DNA of 64,000 bases, taken from Beutenbergia cavernae DSM 12333 (lineage in GTDB: Bacteria > Actinomycetota > Actinomycetes > Actinomycetales > Beutenbergiaceae). The DNA lies in the NCBI RefSeq assembly GCF_000023105.1, contig NC_012669.1, positions 2,295,025 to 2,359,024 of the forward strand. Direction: 5' to 3'. Shown piece by piece: positions 1-11,489 of the stretch (positions are counted from its first letter, which is position 1; each line of letters begins with the position of its first letter). A program made the translations under genes and the position numbers. A model generated the notes under the pieces. The model did not search any database, was not told where the DNA came from, and worked only from the letters and a program-made list of their open reading frames with translations.

Positions 1-220
1 GAAGCCGGGCCAGGTCATCCAGGTCAAGCCGCGCAGCCAGGCCCGCACCCCGTTCCAGGTGGCCGCCGCCGGCGCTCACCGCGACGTGCTGGCCCAGGTG
101 CCGGAGTACCTGGACGTGTCGCTCGAGAAGCTGCGTTCCGAGCTCGTGCGCCGCCCGAAGCGAGCCGAGGTCCCCGTGACCGCCGACGTCCAGCTGATCG
201 TCGAGTGGTACGCGCGCTGA
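1..220 (+). CDS. rpsD: 30S ribosomal protein S4, 3' part
   Basis: The last 72 codons of a gene that begins before the window. The reading frame starts at base 2 and ends at TGA 218-220. The protein end, with VPEYLDVSLEKL, a VPVTADVQLIVE stretch and a final EWYAR, matches the C-terminus of bacterial ribosomal protein S4, which binds 16S rRNA early in 30S assembly. Only the S4-domain tail is visible. A strong hairpin terminator follows directly, so it is the last gene of its transcript. Confidence 0.9.
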   Translation, partial: KPGQVIQVKPRSQARTPFQVAAAGAHRDVLAQVPEYLDVSLEKLRSELVRRPKRAEVPVTADVQLIVEWYAR

Positions 221-249
221 GCCGCACCCACCTCGCTGCATCCTCGGAT

Positions 250-283
250 CGCCCCGGTCGCCCGTCAGGGTGGCCGGGGCGTT
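250..283 (+). terminator. Intrinsic terminator after rpsD
   Basis: Bases 250-263 and 268-281 pair into a 14-bp stem (two G-U pairs) with a GTCA loop; the outer eight pairs are CGCCCCGG with CCGGGGCG. It lies 30 bases after the rpsD stop. Only two T residues follow, as is common in high-GC actinobacteria. Confidence 0.65.
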
Positions 284-290
284 CCGGCCA

Positions 291-321
291 TTGAAGCCGA
301 CACAGCCGCTCGCGGTAGTGT
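291..321 (+). promoter_or_regulatory. Possible promoter for the DUF948 gene
   Basis: TTGAAG at 291-296 and TAGTGT at 316-321 are separated by 19 bases, longer than ideal. They sit between the rpsD terminator and the next gene, whose ATG at 363 has a GAAGGAG Shine-Dalgarno. Start site and use are inferred. Confidence 0.35.
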
Positions 322-362
322 CGGACCGCTCGCCGTCCCCTCACCCCCGCGAAGGAGCGCCC

Positions 363-731
363 ATGTCGCTCGGTGACATCGCCGGGCTGGTCGCGGCACT
401 CGCCTTCGTCGCCCTGGTGGCGTTCATGGCGGTGCCGTTGCTCAAGCTCGGCAAGGTGCTCGACGAGACCCGGACGACTGTCGCGCGGGTCACGGAGCAG
501 TCGATCCCCATCGTCGACGAGGCGGCGGAGACGCTCCGCACCGCCAACGCGCAGCTCGCGAAGGTCGACACGGTGACGACGTCCGCGGCGGAGATCGGGA
601 CGAACGTCTCGGCGCTCACCACGCTCGTGTCAGCGACGGTCGCCTCGCCCCTCATCAAGGTGGCGTCGTTCAGCTATGCCGTCCGCAGCGTCGTCGGTCG
701 CCGGGCCGCTCGGCGAGGGCGGAGGCGGTAG
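363..731 (+). CDS. DUF948 family membrane-anchored protein
   Basis: 122 residues. One N-terminal membrane segment (about residues 5-27) is followed by a helical region with heptad-like spacing and a basic C-terminus rich in Arg. This is the architecture of DUF948 proteins, related to methyl-accepting-protein-like coiled coils of unknown function, often found just before alaS in actinobacteria. The ATG at 363 is chosen over an upstream in-frame ATG at 270 because it has GAAGGAG eight bases upstream and puts the hydrophobic segment at the N-terminus. The TAG stop overlaps the GTG of the next gene by one base. Confidence 0.75.
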   Translation: MSLGDIAGLVAALAFVALVAFMAVPLLKLGKVLDETRTTVARVTEQSIPIVDEAAETLRTANAQLAKVDTVTTSAAEIGTNVSALTTLVSATVASPLIKVASFSYAVRSVVGRRAARRGRRR

Positions 732-1066
732 TGCGCCGGATCTTCTGGATCGGCGTCGGCGCCGCCGCTGCGGTGCTGGTCGTGCGACAGCTCGCCCAGG
801 CACGCGCGAAGGCCGACGCAGCCGCCGAGGCGTTCACCCCCGCCGGGTTCGCCGACCTCGTGGCACGCGGTGTCGACACGCTCCGCGACGTCGGCACCGA
901 GATTGCTGCCGCGATGCGGGAGCACGAGGCCGAGCTCCGAGCCGACCTGCTGCCCCCACCCGACGAGGTGGCCGCCGCCCGGGCCCGCCGCGCGTCCGCA
1001 CCGCGCCCCGCGCGCGGGAGGGACGAGGACGACGGCGCGGACGCCGAGCTGTACGAGTTCTTCTGA
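731..1066 (+). CDS. Small membrane-associated protein upstream of alaS
   Basis: 111 residues, GTG start overlapping the previous stop by one base. A short hydrophobic N-terminus (WIGVGAAAAVLVV) is followed by an Ala-rich helical region and an acidic tail ending DAELYEFF. Small proteins of this kind sit between the DUF948 gene and alaS in many actinobacteria and have no assigned function. The overlap implies co-translation with the DUF948 protein. Confidence 0.65.
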   Translation: MRRIFWIGVGAAAAVLVVRQLAQARAKADAAAEAFTPAGFADLVARGVDTLRDVGTEIAAAMREHEAELRADLLPPPDEVAAARARRASAPRPARGRDEDDGADAELYEFF

Positions 1067-1075
1067 TCGATCTTC

Positions 1076-1098
1076 CGCCGCGGCCCCTGGCCGCGGTG
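1076..1098 (+). terminator. GC-rich hairpin in the alaS leader
   Basis: A perfect 8-bp stem, CCGCGGCC (1078-1085) with GGCCGCGG (1089-1096), loop CCT, extended by two pairs at the base. It lies between the preceding stop and the alaS ATG at 1120. There is no T-tract. It may partly terminate transcription or separate alaS translation from upstream translation. Confidence 0.4.
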
Positions 1099-1119
1099 CA
1101 CCTGCAACCCCGAGGGACC

Positions 1120-3810
1120 ATGCGCACCGCCGAGATCCGACGTCGCTACCTGGACTACTTCGCCGAGCGCGACCACACGGTCGTGCCCAGCGCCTCGCTC
1201 ATCTCCGCCGACCCGTCGATCCTGTTCACGATCGCCGGCATGGTGCCGTTCATCCCGTACATCGTCGGGACGGAGCAGGCACCGTACTCGCGTGCGGTGA
1301 GCGTCCAGAAGTGCATCCGGACGAACGACATCGAAGAGGTCGGCCGCACTACCAGGCACGGCACGTTCTTCCAGATGAACGGCAACTTCTCCTTCGGGGA
1401 CTACTTCAAGGAGGGTGCCGTCGAGTTCGCCTGGGAGCTGATGACGAGCTCGCAGGACGACGGCGGATTCGGCCTGGACCCCGACCTGCTCTGGGTCACG
1501 GTGTGGGAGGAGGACGCGGAGACGGCGCGCGTGCTCCGGGAGGTCATCGACTTCCCCGCGGAGCGGGTCGTGCCGCTGTCGCGTGCTGACTCGTTCTGGG
1601 ACACCGGCCAGCCGGGTCCCGCCGGCCCGACGGCGGAGTGGCACCTGGACCGGGGCGCTGACCGCGGCCCCGACGGCGGACCGGCCGTCGACACGGCGGG
1701 CGACCGCTACGTCGAGTTCTGGAACCTCGTGTTCGACGAGTTCCTCCGCGGTCCCGGCCCCGGCAAGGACTATCCGCTGCTCGGCGAGCTGCCGATGAAG
1801 AGCATCGACACCGGAATGGGTCTCGAGCGCGTCGCGGCGATCCTCCAGGGCAAGGACAACATCTACGAGATCGACGAGGTGTTCGGCGTCATCGCCCGCG
1901 CCGAGGAGCTCTCCGGCCGCCGGTACGGCGCCTCGCGCGAGGACGACGTACGGATGCGCGTCGTCGCCGACCACGTGCGCTCCGCGATGATGCTCGTCTC
2001 GGACGGCGTGAAGCCGTCGAACGAGGGCCGCGGGTACGTCCTGCGCCGGCTGCTGCGCCGCAGCGTCCGGGCGATGCGCCTCCTGGGCGTGACGGATCCC
2101 GCGCTGCCCGAGCTGCTCCCGGTGTCGAAGGACGTCATGAAGGCGTCCTACCCCGAGCTGGAGGCGGACTTCGGCCGGATCTCCACCATCGTCTACGACG
2201 AGGAGGACGCGTTCCGGCGCACGCTCACCTCGGGAACGACGATCCTCGACACGGCCGTGCGCCGGCTCAAGGAGAGCGGCGGCTCCCAGCTGGGCGGCGA
2301 GCAGGCGTTCGCGCTGCACGACACGTACGGCTTCCCGATCGACCTCACGCTCGAGATGGCGGCCGAGCAGGGCGTGAGCGTCGACGAGGAGGCGTTCCGG
2401 CGCCTCATGGGGGAGCAACGCGCCCGGGCACGGGCCGACGCCCTCGCCAAGCGCAGCGGCCACGCCGACACGAGCGTGTACCGCGACATCGCGGGTTCCC
2501 TGCCCGCACCGGTGAGCTTCCTCGGATACACCGACGCCGAGGCGCGGGTGGCCGTCGTCGGCCTCCTCGTCGACGGCGTGCCCGCCCCAGCGGCGCAGGC
2601 GCCCGCCGAGGTCGAGGTCGTGCTCGACCGCACGCCCTTCTACGCCGAGGCGGGCGGCCAGCTCGCAGACCAGGGCCAGATCGTCCTCGACGACGGCGCG
2701 GTGGTCGAGGTCGACGACGTCCAGGCTCCGATCAAGGGCTTGTCGGTGCACCGCGGCCGGCTCGTCGAGGGCGTGCTGGGGCTGGGCTCGTCGGGCGTCG
2801 CGTCGATCGACACGGCCCGGCGGCGAGCGATCGCGCGCGCCCACACCGCGACGCACATGGTGCACAAGGCGATCCGCGAGCACGTCGGTGAGAGCGCCAC
2901 ACAGGCGGGCAGCGAGAACGCCCCGAGCCGGTTCCGGTTCGACTTCCGTTCGGGTTCGGCGCTGCCGAGCGCGGCGCTCGCGGAGATCAACGCGCGTGTC
3001 AACACGCTCCTCGCCGACGATCTCGACGTGACGGACGAGGTCATGGCTCTCGACGACGCGCGGGCCGCAGGTGCCATGGCGCTGTTCGGGGAGAAGTACG
3101 GTGACCGTGTGCGCGTCGTGTCGATCGGCGGGGACTGGTCGAAGGAGCTCTGTGCCGGGACGCACGTGGCGAGCACCGGGCACCTCGGTCTCGTCACGCT
3201 CCTCGGCGAGTCCTCGATCGGGTCCGGCGTGCGCCGCGTGGACGCTCTCGTGGGCGACGGGGCGTTCGGCTACCAGGCCAAGGAGCACGCGCTCGTGGGC
3301 CAGCTGACGCAGCTCGTCGGGGCGCGCGGCGAGGAGCTGCCGGAGCGGGTGAGCTCCCTCATGACCCGTCTCAAGGAGGCGGAGCGCGAGATCCAGTCGT
3401 TGCGGCAGGGCCGTCTGCTCGCCGCGGCCGCGTCGCTCGCCGCGTCGGCGGCACTCGTCTCCGGCGCCCGCGTCGTGACGCACGACGCCGGCGAGGTCGC
3501 CTCCGTCGACGACGTGCGGGCGCTCGTCGTCGACCTGCGCGACCGACTGGGCGAGGCGCAGGCCGCCGTCGTCGTCGTCGGCGGAGTCGCGAAGGGCCGC
3601 GCCGTCGTGGTCGCCGCGACGAACCCGGCCGCGCGCGAGTCCGGCGTCCGGGCGGGCGAGCTCGTCCGCGTCGCGGCCGGCGCGCTCGGCGGGGGCGGCG
3701 GCGGGCGCGACGACCTCGCGCAGGGTGGCGGGTCGGACCCGGACCAGATCCCGGCAGCCCTCGAGCAGGTGGTCGCGGCCGTGGGACGCACGTTGGACGA
3801 GCGGGGCTGA
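1120..3810 (+). CDS. alaS: Alanyl-tRNA synthetase
   Basis: 896 residues, the usual length. It charges tRNA-Ala in the cytoplasm. The protein starts MRTAEIRRRYLDYF, the typical N-terminus; class II motifs appear early (GTFFQMNGNFSFGDYFK). The editing domain carries the zinc/catalytic residues HTATH (about 574-578) and CAGTH (about 678-682), and a C-Ala domain with a Gly-rich stretch follows. The in-frame sequence upstream of 1120 is unlike alaS, so the ATG at 1120 is chosen. Confidence 0.97.
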   Translation: MRTAEIRRRYLDYFAERDHTVVPSASLISADPSILFTIAGMVPFIPYIVGTEQAPYSRAVSVQKCIRTNDIEEVGRTTRHGTFFQMNGNFSFGDYFKEGAVEFAWELMTSSQDDGGFGLDPDLLWVTVWEEDAETARVLREVIDFPAERVVPLSRADSFWDTGQPGPAGPTAEWHLDRGADRGPDGGPAVDTAGDRYVEFWNLVFDEFLRGPGPGKDYPLLGELPMKSIDTGMGLERVAAILQGKDNIYEIDEVFGVIARAEELSGRRYGASREDDVRMRVVADHVRSAMMLVSDGVKPSNEGRGYVLRRLLRRSVRAMRLLGVTDPALPELLPVSKDVMKASYPELEADFGRISTIVYDEEDAFRRTLTSGTTILDTAVRRLKESGGSQLGGEQAFALHDTYGFPIDLTLEMAAEQGVSVDEEAFRRLMGEQRARARADALAKRSGHADTSVYRDIAGSLPAPVSFLGYTDAEARVAVVGLLVDGVPAPAAQAPAEVEVVLDRTPFYAEAGGQLADQGQIVLDDGAVVEVDDVQAPIKGLSVHRGRLVEGVLGLGSSGVASIDTARRRAIARAHTATHMVHKAIREHVGESATQAGSENAPSRFRFDFRSGSALPSAALAEINARVNTLLADDLDVTDEVMALDDARAAGAMALFGEKYGDRVRVVSIGGDWSKELCAGTHVASTGHLGLVTLLGESSIGSGVRRVDALVGDGAFGYQAKEHALVGQLTQLVGARGEELPERVSSLMTRLKEAEREIQSLRQGRLLAAAASLAASAALVSGARVVTHDAGEVASVDDVRALVVDLRDRLGEAQAAVVVVGGVAKGRAVVVAATNPAARESGVRAGELVRVAAGALGGGGGGRDDLAQGGGSDPDQIPAALEQVVAAVGRTLDERG

Positions 3811-3814
3811 GGCG

Positions 3815-4318
3815 GTGCGGACCGGCGTGCGCCTGGGCGTGGACGTGGGAAGCGTCCGCGTCGGTGTCGCGCGCTGCGACCCGAGCGGCGTGATCGCGAC
3901 CCCGGTGACGACGCTGGCCCGGCGCGGCAAGCGTGGCGGGGTCGCGGAGATCGCGGGGCTCGTGCGTGAAGATTCGGCGATCGAGGTCGTGATTGGCCTG
4001 CCCAGGGCGTTGGACGGTCACGAGGGGTCGTCAGCACGTCAGGCACGCGCGTACGCTGGACAGGTTGCCCGCGCCGTCGAACCGGTGCCCGTGCGACTGG
4101 TGGACGAGCGGCTGAGCACTGTCGCCGCCCATCGCGCGATGCACGAGGCCGGCCGTGCGGGCAGACGCCACCGCGAGGTTGTCGACCAGGCGGCGGCTGT
4201 GGTGATCCTGCAGTCGGCCCTGGACGCGGAGCGCGCCACCGGGGCACCACCAGGGGAGCACGTGGTTCCCGCGCGCCCGGAAACCGGGGGGACGATGACG
4301 AAGGAGGGAAGTCCGTGA
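3815..4318 (+). CDS. ruvX: RuvX/YqgF Holliday-junction resolvase-like nuclease
   Basis: 167 residues from GTG 3815, five bases after alaS. RNase H-like fold: the GVDVGSVRVGVA strand with the first catalytic Asp, IGLPRALDG, and LVDERLST with the second acidic residue. Family members process 16S rRNA ends and resolve Holliday junctions. The gene sits between alaS and mltG as in most actinobacteria. Its last four bases overlap the GTG of mltG (GTGA), implying coupling. The start is set where homology to the family begins. Confidence 0.93.
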   Translation: MRTGVRLGVDVGSVRVGVARCDPSGVIATPVTTLARRGKRGGVAEIAGLVREDSAIEVVIGLPRALDGHEGSSARQARAYAGQVARAVEPVPVRLVDERLSTVAAHRAMHEAGRAGRRHREVVDQAAAVVILQSALDAERATGAPPGEHVVPARPETGGTMTKEGSP

Positions 4319-5538
4319 GCGACCTGTTCGCCGACGAGCACGTCAGCGACCTCGAACGAATCGAGGAGATCGAGATCGACCACGACGAATCCGCCCGACG
4401 CCGGTCCGCCCGCCGCGCAGCCCGGCGCGAGGCCGAGCTGCGCCGTCGCAAGCGCCGCCGGCGCACGATCGCGAGCCTCGTCGTCATGATCCTCACGCTC
4501 GGCCTGCTCGTCGCAGGTGGCTGGTTCGTCGTGCGTCCGATGCTCAACGACCTGGGTGGCGACCCCACCGTGACCGACTTCCCCGGCCCGGGGGAGGACG
4601 ACGTCCAGGTGGTCGTCGCCGAGGGTGCGTCCGGGGCGGAGATCGGTCAGACGTTGCTCGACGAGGGCGTCGTGGCGACCGTCGACGCATTCGTGGACGC
4701 CTACAACGCGAACGCCAACGCCACCCAGATCCAGCCGGGCACGTACAACCTCCAGACGAAGATGGCGGCTGCGGACGCCGTGCGCGCGCTGCTGGACCCG
4801 TCCGCGCGGGCCGACTCCACGATCACCATCCCTGAGGCGTGGACCGCCGCTCAGATCTACGAGCGGGTGGCGAACGTCCTGGGGGTGCCCCTCGAAGACG
4901 TCCAGACGGCGGCGAGCGACCCCGCGAGCCTCGGCCTGCCGGCAGACATCAACACGAATGCGGACGTGATCGATCCGCTCGAAGGCTGGCTTGCCCCCGG
5001 CACCTACTCGGCGGAGCCCGGCGCTACGCCCACCGACGTGCTCTCACAGATGGCGGCTCGTCAGCTCACGGTGCTCGACGAGGCCGGGGTGGCTCCGGAG
5101 GAGCGACTCCGCGTCCTCACCATCGCGTCGATCGCAGAGCGCGAGGTCGCGAACGCCGACTACTACGGCCAGGTCGCCCGCGTGATCGAGAACCGGCTGG
5201 TGGAGGGCAACGCGACGGGCGCGACGACGCTCGGGATGGACTCCACGCTGTCCTACGCCCTGGGCCTGCCGGCGAACGAGATCGACCACAACCAGGACCA
5301 CCCGTACAACACCCGTGTGCGGCCGGGTCTCCCGCCGTCGCCGATCGCCACGCCGCGCCCGGAGGCGATCGCTGCAGCGGTCAGCCCGACCGAGGGGGAC
5401 TGGCTGTTCTTCGTCACCCTGGACCTGTGCTCGGGTGAGACGGAGTTCACGAGCAGCTCGGCGGAGTTCGAGGATCTTGCCGCTCAATTCCGGGCGTGGT
5501 TCGACGAGTACGAGGCGAACGGCAGCGAGTGTGGCTGA
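4315..5538 (+). CDS. mltG: Endolytic murein transglycosylase MltG
   Basis: 407 residues. An acidic then strongly basic cytoplasmic stretch (residues 1-57) precedes one membrane segment (about 58-80), then the extracytoplasmic YceG domain. The motif IASIAEREV carries the catalytic Glu. The enzyme cuts nascent peptidoglycan strands at the membrane and helps set glycan length. It overlaps ruvX by 4 bases and aroE by 8 bases. Confidence 0.93.
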   Translation: MSDLFADEHVSDLERIEEIEIDHDESARRRSARRAARREAELRRRKRRRRTIASLVVMILTLGLLVAGGWFVVRPMLNDLGGDPTVTDFPGPGEDDVQVVVAEGASGAEIGQTLLDEGVVATVDAFVDAYNANANATQIQPGTYNLQTKMAAADAVRALLDPSARADSTITIPEAWTAAQIYERVANVLGVPLEDVQTAASDPASLGLPADINTNADVIDPLEGWLAPGTYSAEPGATPTDVLSQMAARQLTVLDEAGVAPEERLRVLTIASIAEREVANADYYGQVARVIENRLVEGNATGATTLGMDSTLSYALGLPANEIDHNQDHPYNTRVRPGLPPSPIATPRPEAIAAAVSPTEGDWLFFVTLDLCSGETEFTSSSAEFEDLAAQFRAWFDEYEANGSECG

Positions 5539-6418
5539 TCCCCCCGGGGAGCTCAACGCATCGAACCGCCGCGCCGCCGTCCTCGGTCGCCCGATCGAGC
5601 ACAGCCTCTCGCCCGTCCTGCACCGTGCAGCGTACGACGCGCTCGGCCTGACGTCCTGGACGTACACGCGCCACGACGTCGGTGAGGCCGAGCTGGCGCC
5701 CTTCGTAGCCGGGCTCGACACGTCCTGGGCGGGGCTCTCCCTGACGATGCCGCTCAAGAAGGTGGCGCTGGCGTGCTGCGACCACGTCGAGCCGCTCGCC
5801 GAGCTGCTCGGCGTCGTCAACACGCTGCTCCTGCAGCCGGCCGGCAACGGACGGCTCGTCGTCGGCGCGAACACCGACGTCGCCGGGATCGTGGCGTCCC
5901 TCGCGGAGGTTCGTGACCTCACCGCCCGGCCGCTGCGCTCCGCCGTCGTCCTCGGCGGTGGGGCCACGGCGATCTCGGCACTCGCCGCACTCGGCTCGCT
6001 GGGGGTGCGTCGGGCGATCGTGGGTGTGCGCACCCCGGCCCGGTCGGGTGACCTCGTGCGCGCGGCGCACCAGACCGGGCTCGAGCCGGACGTCCGCCGC
6101 TGGGGGGCGGCGGCCCGAGCCGTCCCGCGGGCCGACGTCGTCATCCAGACCGCACCGGCCGGCGCGAGCGACGCCGTCGCCGCGGCCTTGGACGCGCACG
6201 GCGACCGCCTCGATCCTGCGCAGGTGCTCCTCGACGTCGTCTACGACCCGTTCCCGACGCCGCTCGACGCGGCGTGGGAACGGGCGGGCGGCACGGTCGC
6301 CCCGGGCTGGCTCATGCTGTTGCACCAGGCCGCCGAGCAGGTCCGGCTCATGACGGGCAAGGTTGCGCCCGTGGAGGCGATGCGCGCCGCGCTGACCGAC
6401 GCTCTGGGCGCCGGCTGA
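5531..6418 (+). CDS. aroE: Shikimate dehydrogenase
   Basis: 295 residues from GTG 5531. It reduces 3-dehydroshikimate to shikimate with NADPH. Visible motifs: LGRPIEHSLSPVLH (substrate site), LTMPLK with the catalytic Lys, NTDV with the catalytic Asp, and LGGGATA for the nucleotide. The start overlaps mltG by 8 bases; the next gene begins one base after the TGA. First of four shikimate-pathway genes in this run. Confidence 0.93.
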   Translation: MADPPGELNASNRRAAVLGRPIEHSLSPVLHRAAYDALGLTSWTYTRHDVGEAELAPFVAGLDTSWAGLSLTMPLKKVALACCDHVEPLAELLGVVNTLLLQPAGNGRLVVGANTDVAGIVASLAEVRDLTARPLRSAVVLGGGATAISALAALGSLGVRRAIVGVRTPARSGDLVRAAHQTGLEPDVRRWGAAARAVPRADVVIQTAPAGASDAVAAALDAHGDRLDPAQVLLDVVYDPFPTPLDAAWERAGGTVAPGWLMLLHQAAEQVRLMTGKVAPVEAMRAALTDALGAG

Positions 6419-6419
6419 C

Positions 6420-7073
6420 GTGCTCGTCGCCGTGTGCGCGCTGCTCGGCGCGATCGGTGGCGCGTTCGCGGCGCCGTGGCTCGGCACCCTGTCGCGCGGA
6501 CGCTCCACGACCGGGTGGTTCGCCCGGCCCGTGGTCGCAGCTGTCGTCGGGGTGGTGGCCGCGGGTGCGGCGGCCCTGGTGGGGCCGAGGGCGGCTCTGC
6601 CCGCGACGCTCGTCGTCGCCCTCGCCGCGACGGGCGCGGGCCTGGTCGACGCCGCCGCCCACCGCATCCCGAACGCGATCGTGCTCCCCGCGTACCCGCT
6701 CGCCGTGGTCGGGTACGCCGTCGCGGCGCTGATCGACGGCGACGGCGCCGCCCTCGTCCGTGCGCTGGCCGGCGGGGCGATCTGCTGGTCGTTGTACGCC
6801 CTGCTCGCGTGGGTCTACCCGCCGGGCCTGGGGTTCGGCGACGTCAAGCTCGCCGGCCTGCTCGGCATCGCGCTCGGCTGGTTCGGGTGGACGCATCTCG
6901 TGGTCGGCGTCGTCGGGGCCTTCGTGCTGGGTGGCCTCGCCGCCCTCGCCCTGCTCGTGACCCGGCGGGCGAGGCGGTCGACGGCGATCCCGTTCGGCCC
7001 GTGGATGATCGGGGGAGCGTTCGTCGGTGCCGCCTGGGGACCCGCCGTCCTCGCCGGGCTGCTCGCCGCCTGA
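6420..7073 (+). CDS. A24 family prepilin peptidase-like membrane protease
   Basis: 217 residues, GTG start one base after aroE. Mostly hydrophobic, with about six or seven membrane segments. The two aspartates of GXGD-type type IV leader peptidases are seen: Asp in [11 protein letters not shown] and GFGDVKLAG. The N-terminal methylase domain with its Cys motif, present in full PilD, is absent, so this is a peptidase-only form. It lies inside the shikimate operon with no pilin genes nearby; its substrate is unknown. Confidence 0.85.
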   Translation: MLVAVCALLGAIGGAFAAPWLGTLSRGRSTTGWFARPVVAAVVGVVAAGAAALVGPRAALPATLVVALAATGAGLVDAAAHRIPNAIVLPAYPLAVVGYAVAALIDGDGAALVRALAGGAICWSLYALLAWVYPPGLGFGDVKLAGLLGIALGWFGWTHLVVGVVGAFVLGGLAALALLVTRRARRSTAIPFGPWMIGGAFVGAAWGPAVLAGLLAA

Positions 7074-7153
7074 CCTCCGCACGGGTGCGGCGCCGTGCCC
7101 AGGGGCTGGGCGCTCGCGCGGGCGGACGAGCCGCGCGTGGGAGGATGCGGACC

Positions 7154-9968
<2,815 letters not shown>

Positions 9969-9972
9969 GTCG

Positions 9973-10647
9973 TCACGCCGCGTCCAGCCAGGCGAGGCGC
10001 GTCGCGTCGACGCGAAGCGACCGGTCGCCGTCGACCCGGGTCACCGCCCCCTCGGTGAGCAGCAGCTCGAGCACGTGCGCGCCCAGCGCCCCCGCCAGGT
10101 GAGGGCGGCGTTCGGTCCAGTCGAGGCAGCCGCGCACCAGCGAACGCCGGGAGCCGGGCTCCGCGTCGCCGAGCCGCAGACGGGCTGCCACAGGTCCCCG
10201 GACGCCGTGGAGCGTCCCGACGCCGCCCGCCACGAGCGGTGCCAGCGACCCCTCCGCGACGAGCGCGTCAGCGATGTCGAGCGCGAGGCGGCCGGCGAGG
10301 TGGTCGTAGCAGCTGCGGGCCTCCGCGAGCCGTGCCGCGGCGCGAGACTCGCGGTAGGAGCCGATCGGGCGCCGCGGCGCTATCGCCTGCAGCGCCTCGA
10401 CCGCGCGGGCGACGTCGGGGGAGGCGAGCGCGAAGTACCGGTGCCGACCCTGGCGGTGCGCGACGACGAGGCCGCCCGCGAGCAGCCGGGCCAGGTGCGA
10501 GCTCGCCGTCGCCGGTGTCACGCGTGCGGCGCGCGCCAGGTCCGACGCCGGCAGCGCCCGCCCGCCGGACAGAGCCGTCAGCATCGCCGCCCGCGCCGGC
10601 TCTCCCATGAGCCGTGCGGGCTCCGCCAATTCCGCGTCGCCGTCCAT
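9973..10647 (-). CDS. ArsR family winged-helix transcriptional regulator
   Basis: 224 residues. The N-terminal winged helix (about 10-80) contains the DLARAARVTPATASSHLARLLAGGL recognition region and the wing HRQGRHRYFALAS, typical of ArsR/HTH_20 regulators. The longer C-terminal half (to DATRLAWLDAA) is typical of a larger actinobacterial subgroup, and no cysteine metal site is evident. It is divergent from the P450-like gene, with 65 bases between start codons. Confidence 0.85.
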   Translation of the reverse strand: MDGDAELAEPARLMGEPARAAMLTALSGGRALPASDLARAARVTPATASSHLARLLAGGLVVAHRQGRHRYFALASPDVARAVEALQAIAPRRPIGSYRESRAAARLAEARSCYDHLAGRLALDIADALVAEGSLAPLVAGGVGTLHGVRGPVAARLRLGDAEPGSRRSLVRGCLDWTERRPHLAGALGAHVLELLLTEGAVTRVDGDRSLRVDATRLAWLDAA

Positions 10648-10653
10648 GAGGCA

Positions 10654-10705
10654 ACGGTACGACGGCCACAGTTCGGGGTGCGTCGAAGTGTTGCCGACGT
10701 ACCGT
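10654..10705. promoter_or_regulatory. Divergent leaderless promoters with inverted repeat
   Basis: ACGGTACG (10654-10661) and CGTACCGT (10698-10705) are an exact inverted repeat. Each arm includes a TACCGT -10 hexamer: the right one lies 7 bases before ATG 10713 (+), the left one 6 bases before ATG 10647 (-). Both mRNAs are predicted to be leaderless. The arms could also be the operator of the ArsR regulator. Confidence 0.5.
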
Positions 10706-10712
10706 CACCACC

Positions 10713-11489
10713 ATGACCCCCGACGTCGTCATCGCCGCGGACCCCGCCGAGACTCTCGCGATCCTGGAGGACCCTGCGTATCGCGTCCCGCCCGCGCCGG
10801 CGGCGACAGCCCCGCTCGCCCGCCTGCGGGCTCTCGCGTCGCGCTTCGTGGACGGCCCGGTGCACGCGGACCGGCGCGCCCGCCAGGAGGCACTGCTCGC
10901 AGGGCTGGACCCGGCGACGCTCGCGGCCGCCGCACGCCGCCTCGCCGCCGAGCGACTCGGCGCAGCGGGCTCGTCGGCGTCGGCTGTTGCTCGCCACGTG
11001 CCGGTGGCTGTGCTCGCCGGCGCGCTCGGCTTCGCACACCCCGCGGACCTCCCGATCGTCGTCGCGCGGGTGGCGGGCGCGTATCGCGACGGCGTCGCGA
11101 CCCCCGACGCCGACGCCGCGGCCACCGAGCTGTTACGCGCGTCCCCCGGCCACGACGAGCCCGAACGGGCGCTGCGGGTCCAGCTCCTCGTGCAGGCCTA
11201 CGCGGCCACCGCGACACTCATCGAGAGCCTGCTCCGCGCCGGCGCGTCCGACCGGGCGACGACCCGCCGCCTCCTGCTGCACGACCCGCCGGTGGCGTCG
11301 ACGCGCCGCGTGGGCCCGGGCGGCAAGGGAGTGGCGGTGCCGCTCGCGGGCCCCGCCGCACGCCGGACGCCCACGGGCACGCTCGCGTTCGGGGCGGGGG
11401 CGCACGCCTGCCCGGGGCAGGAGCACGCCGTGGCGATCGCCGTCGCCGTCGCTGGTGTGCTCTCGACGACCGGCGGGAGCGTCCGATGA
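10713..11489 (+). CDS. Degenerate cytochrome P450-fold protein
   Basis: 258 residues, against about 400 for a bacterial P450. The C-terminal heme loop is intact (FGAGAHACPG, Cys about 233) and the DPPVASTRRV region after the K helix is recognisable. The Glu and Arg of the K-helix ExxR motif appear to be replaced (TTRRLLLHDPPV), the I-helix oxygen-binding AGxxT is not conserved, and the N-terminal region is shortened. The ATGA overlap with the next gene implies one operon. It may bind heme without acting as a monooxygenase; function unknown. Confidence 0.65.
   Translation: MTPDVVIAADPAETLAILEDPAYRVPPAPAATAPLARLRALASRFVDGPVHADRRARQEALLAGLDPATLAAAARRLAAERLGAAGSSASAVARHVPVAVLAGALGFAHPADLPIVVARVAGAYRDGVATPDADAAATELLRASPGHDEPERALRVQLLVQAYAATATLIESLLRAGASDRATTRRLLLHDPPVASTRRVGPGGKGVAVPLAGPAARRTPTGTLAFGAGAHACPGQEHAVAIAVAVAGVLSTTGGSVR

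Noticed and set aside
670-3930. A very long open frame on the minus strand opposite alaS
   Set aside because: It lies opposite a clear alaS, has highly biased Arg/Asp/His/Val composition and no recognisable motif. Such antisense frames are typical of very high GC content.
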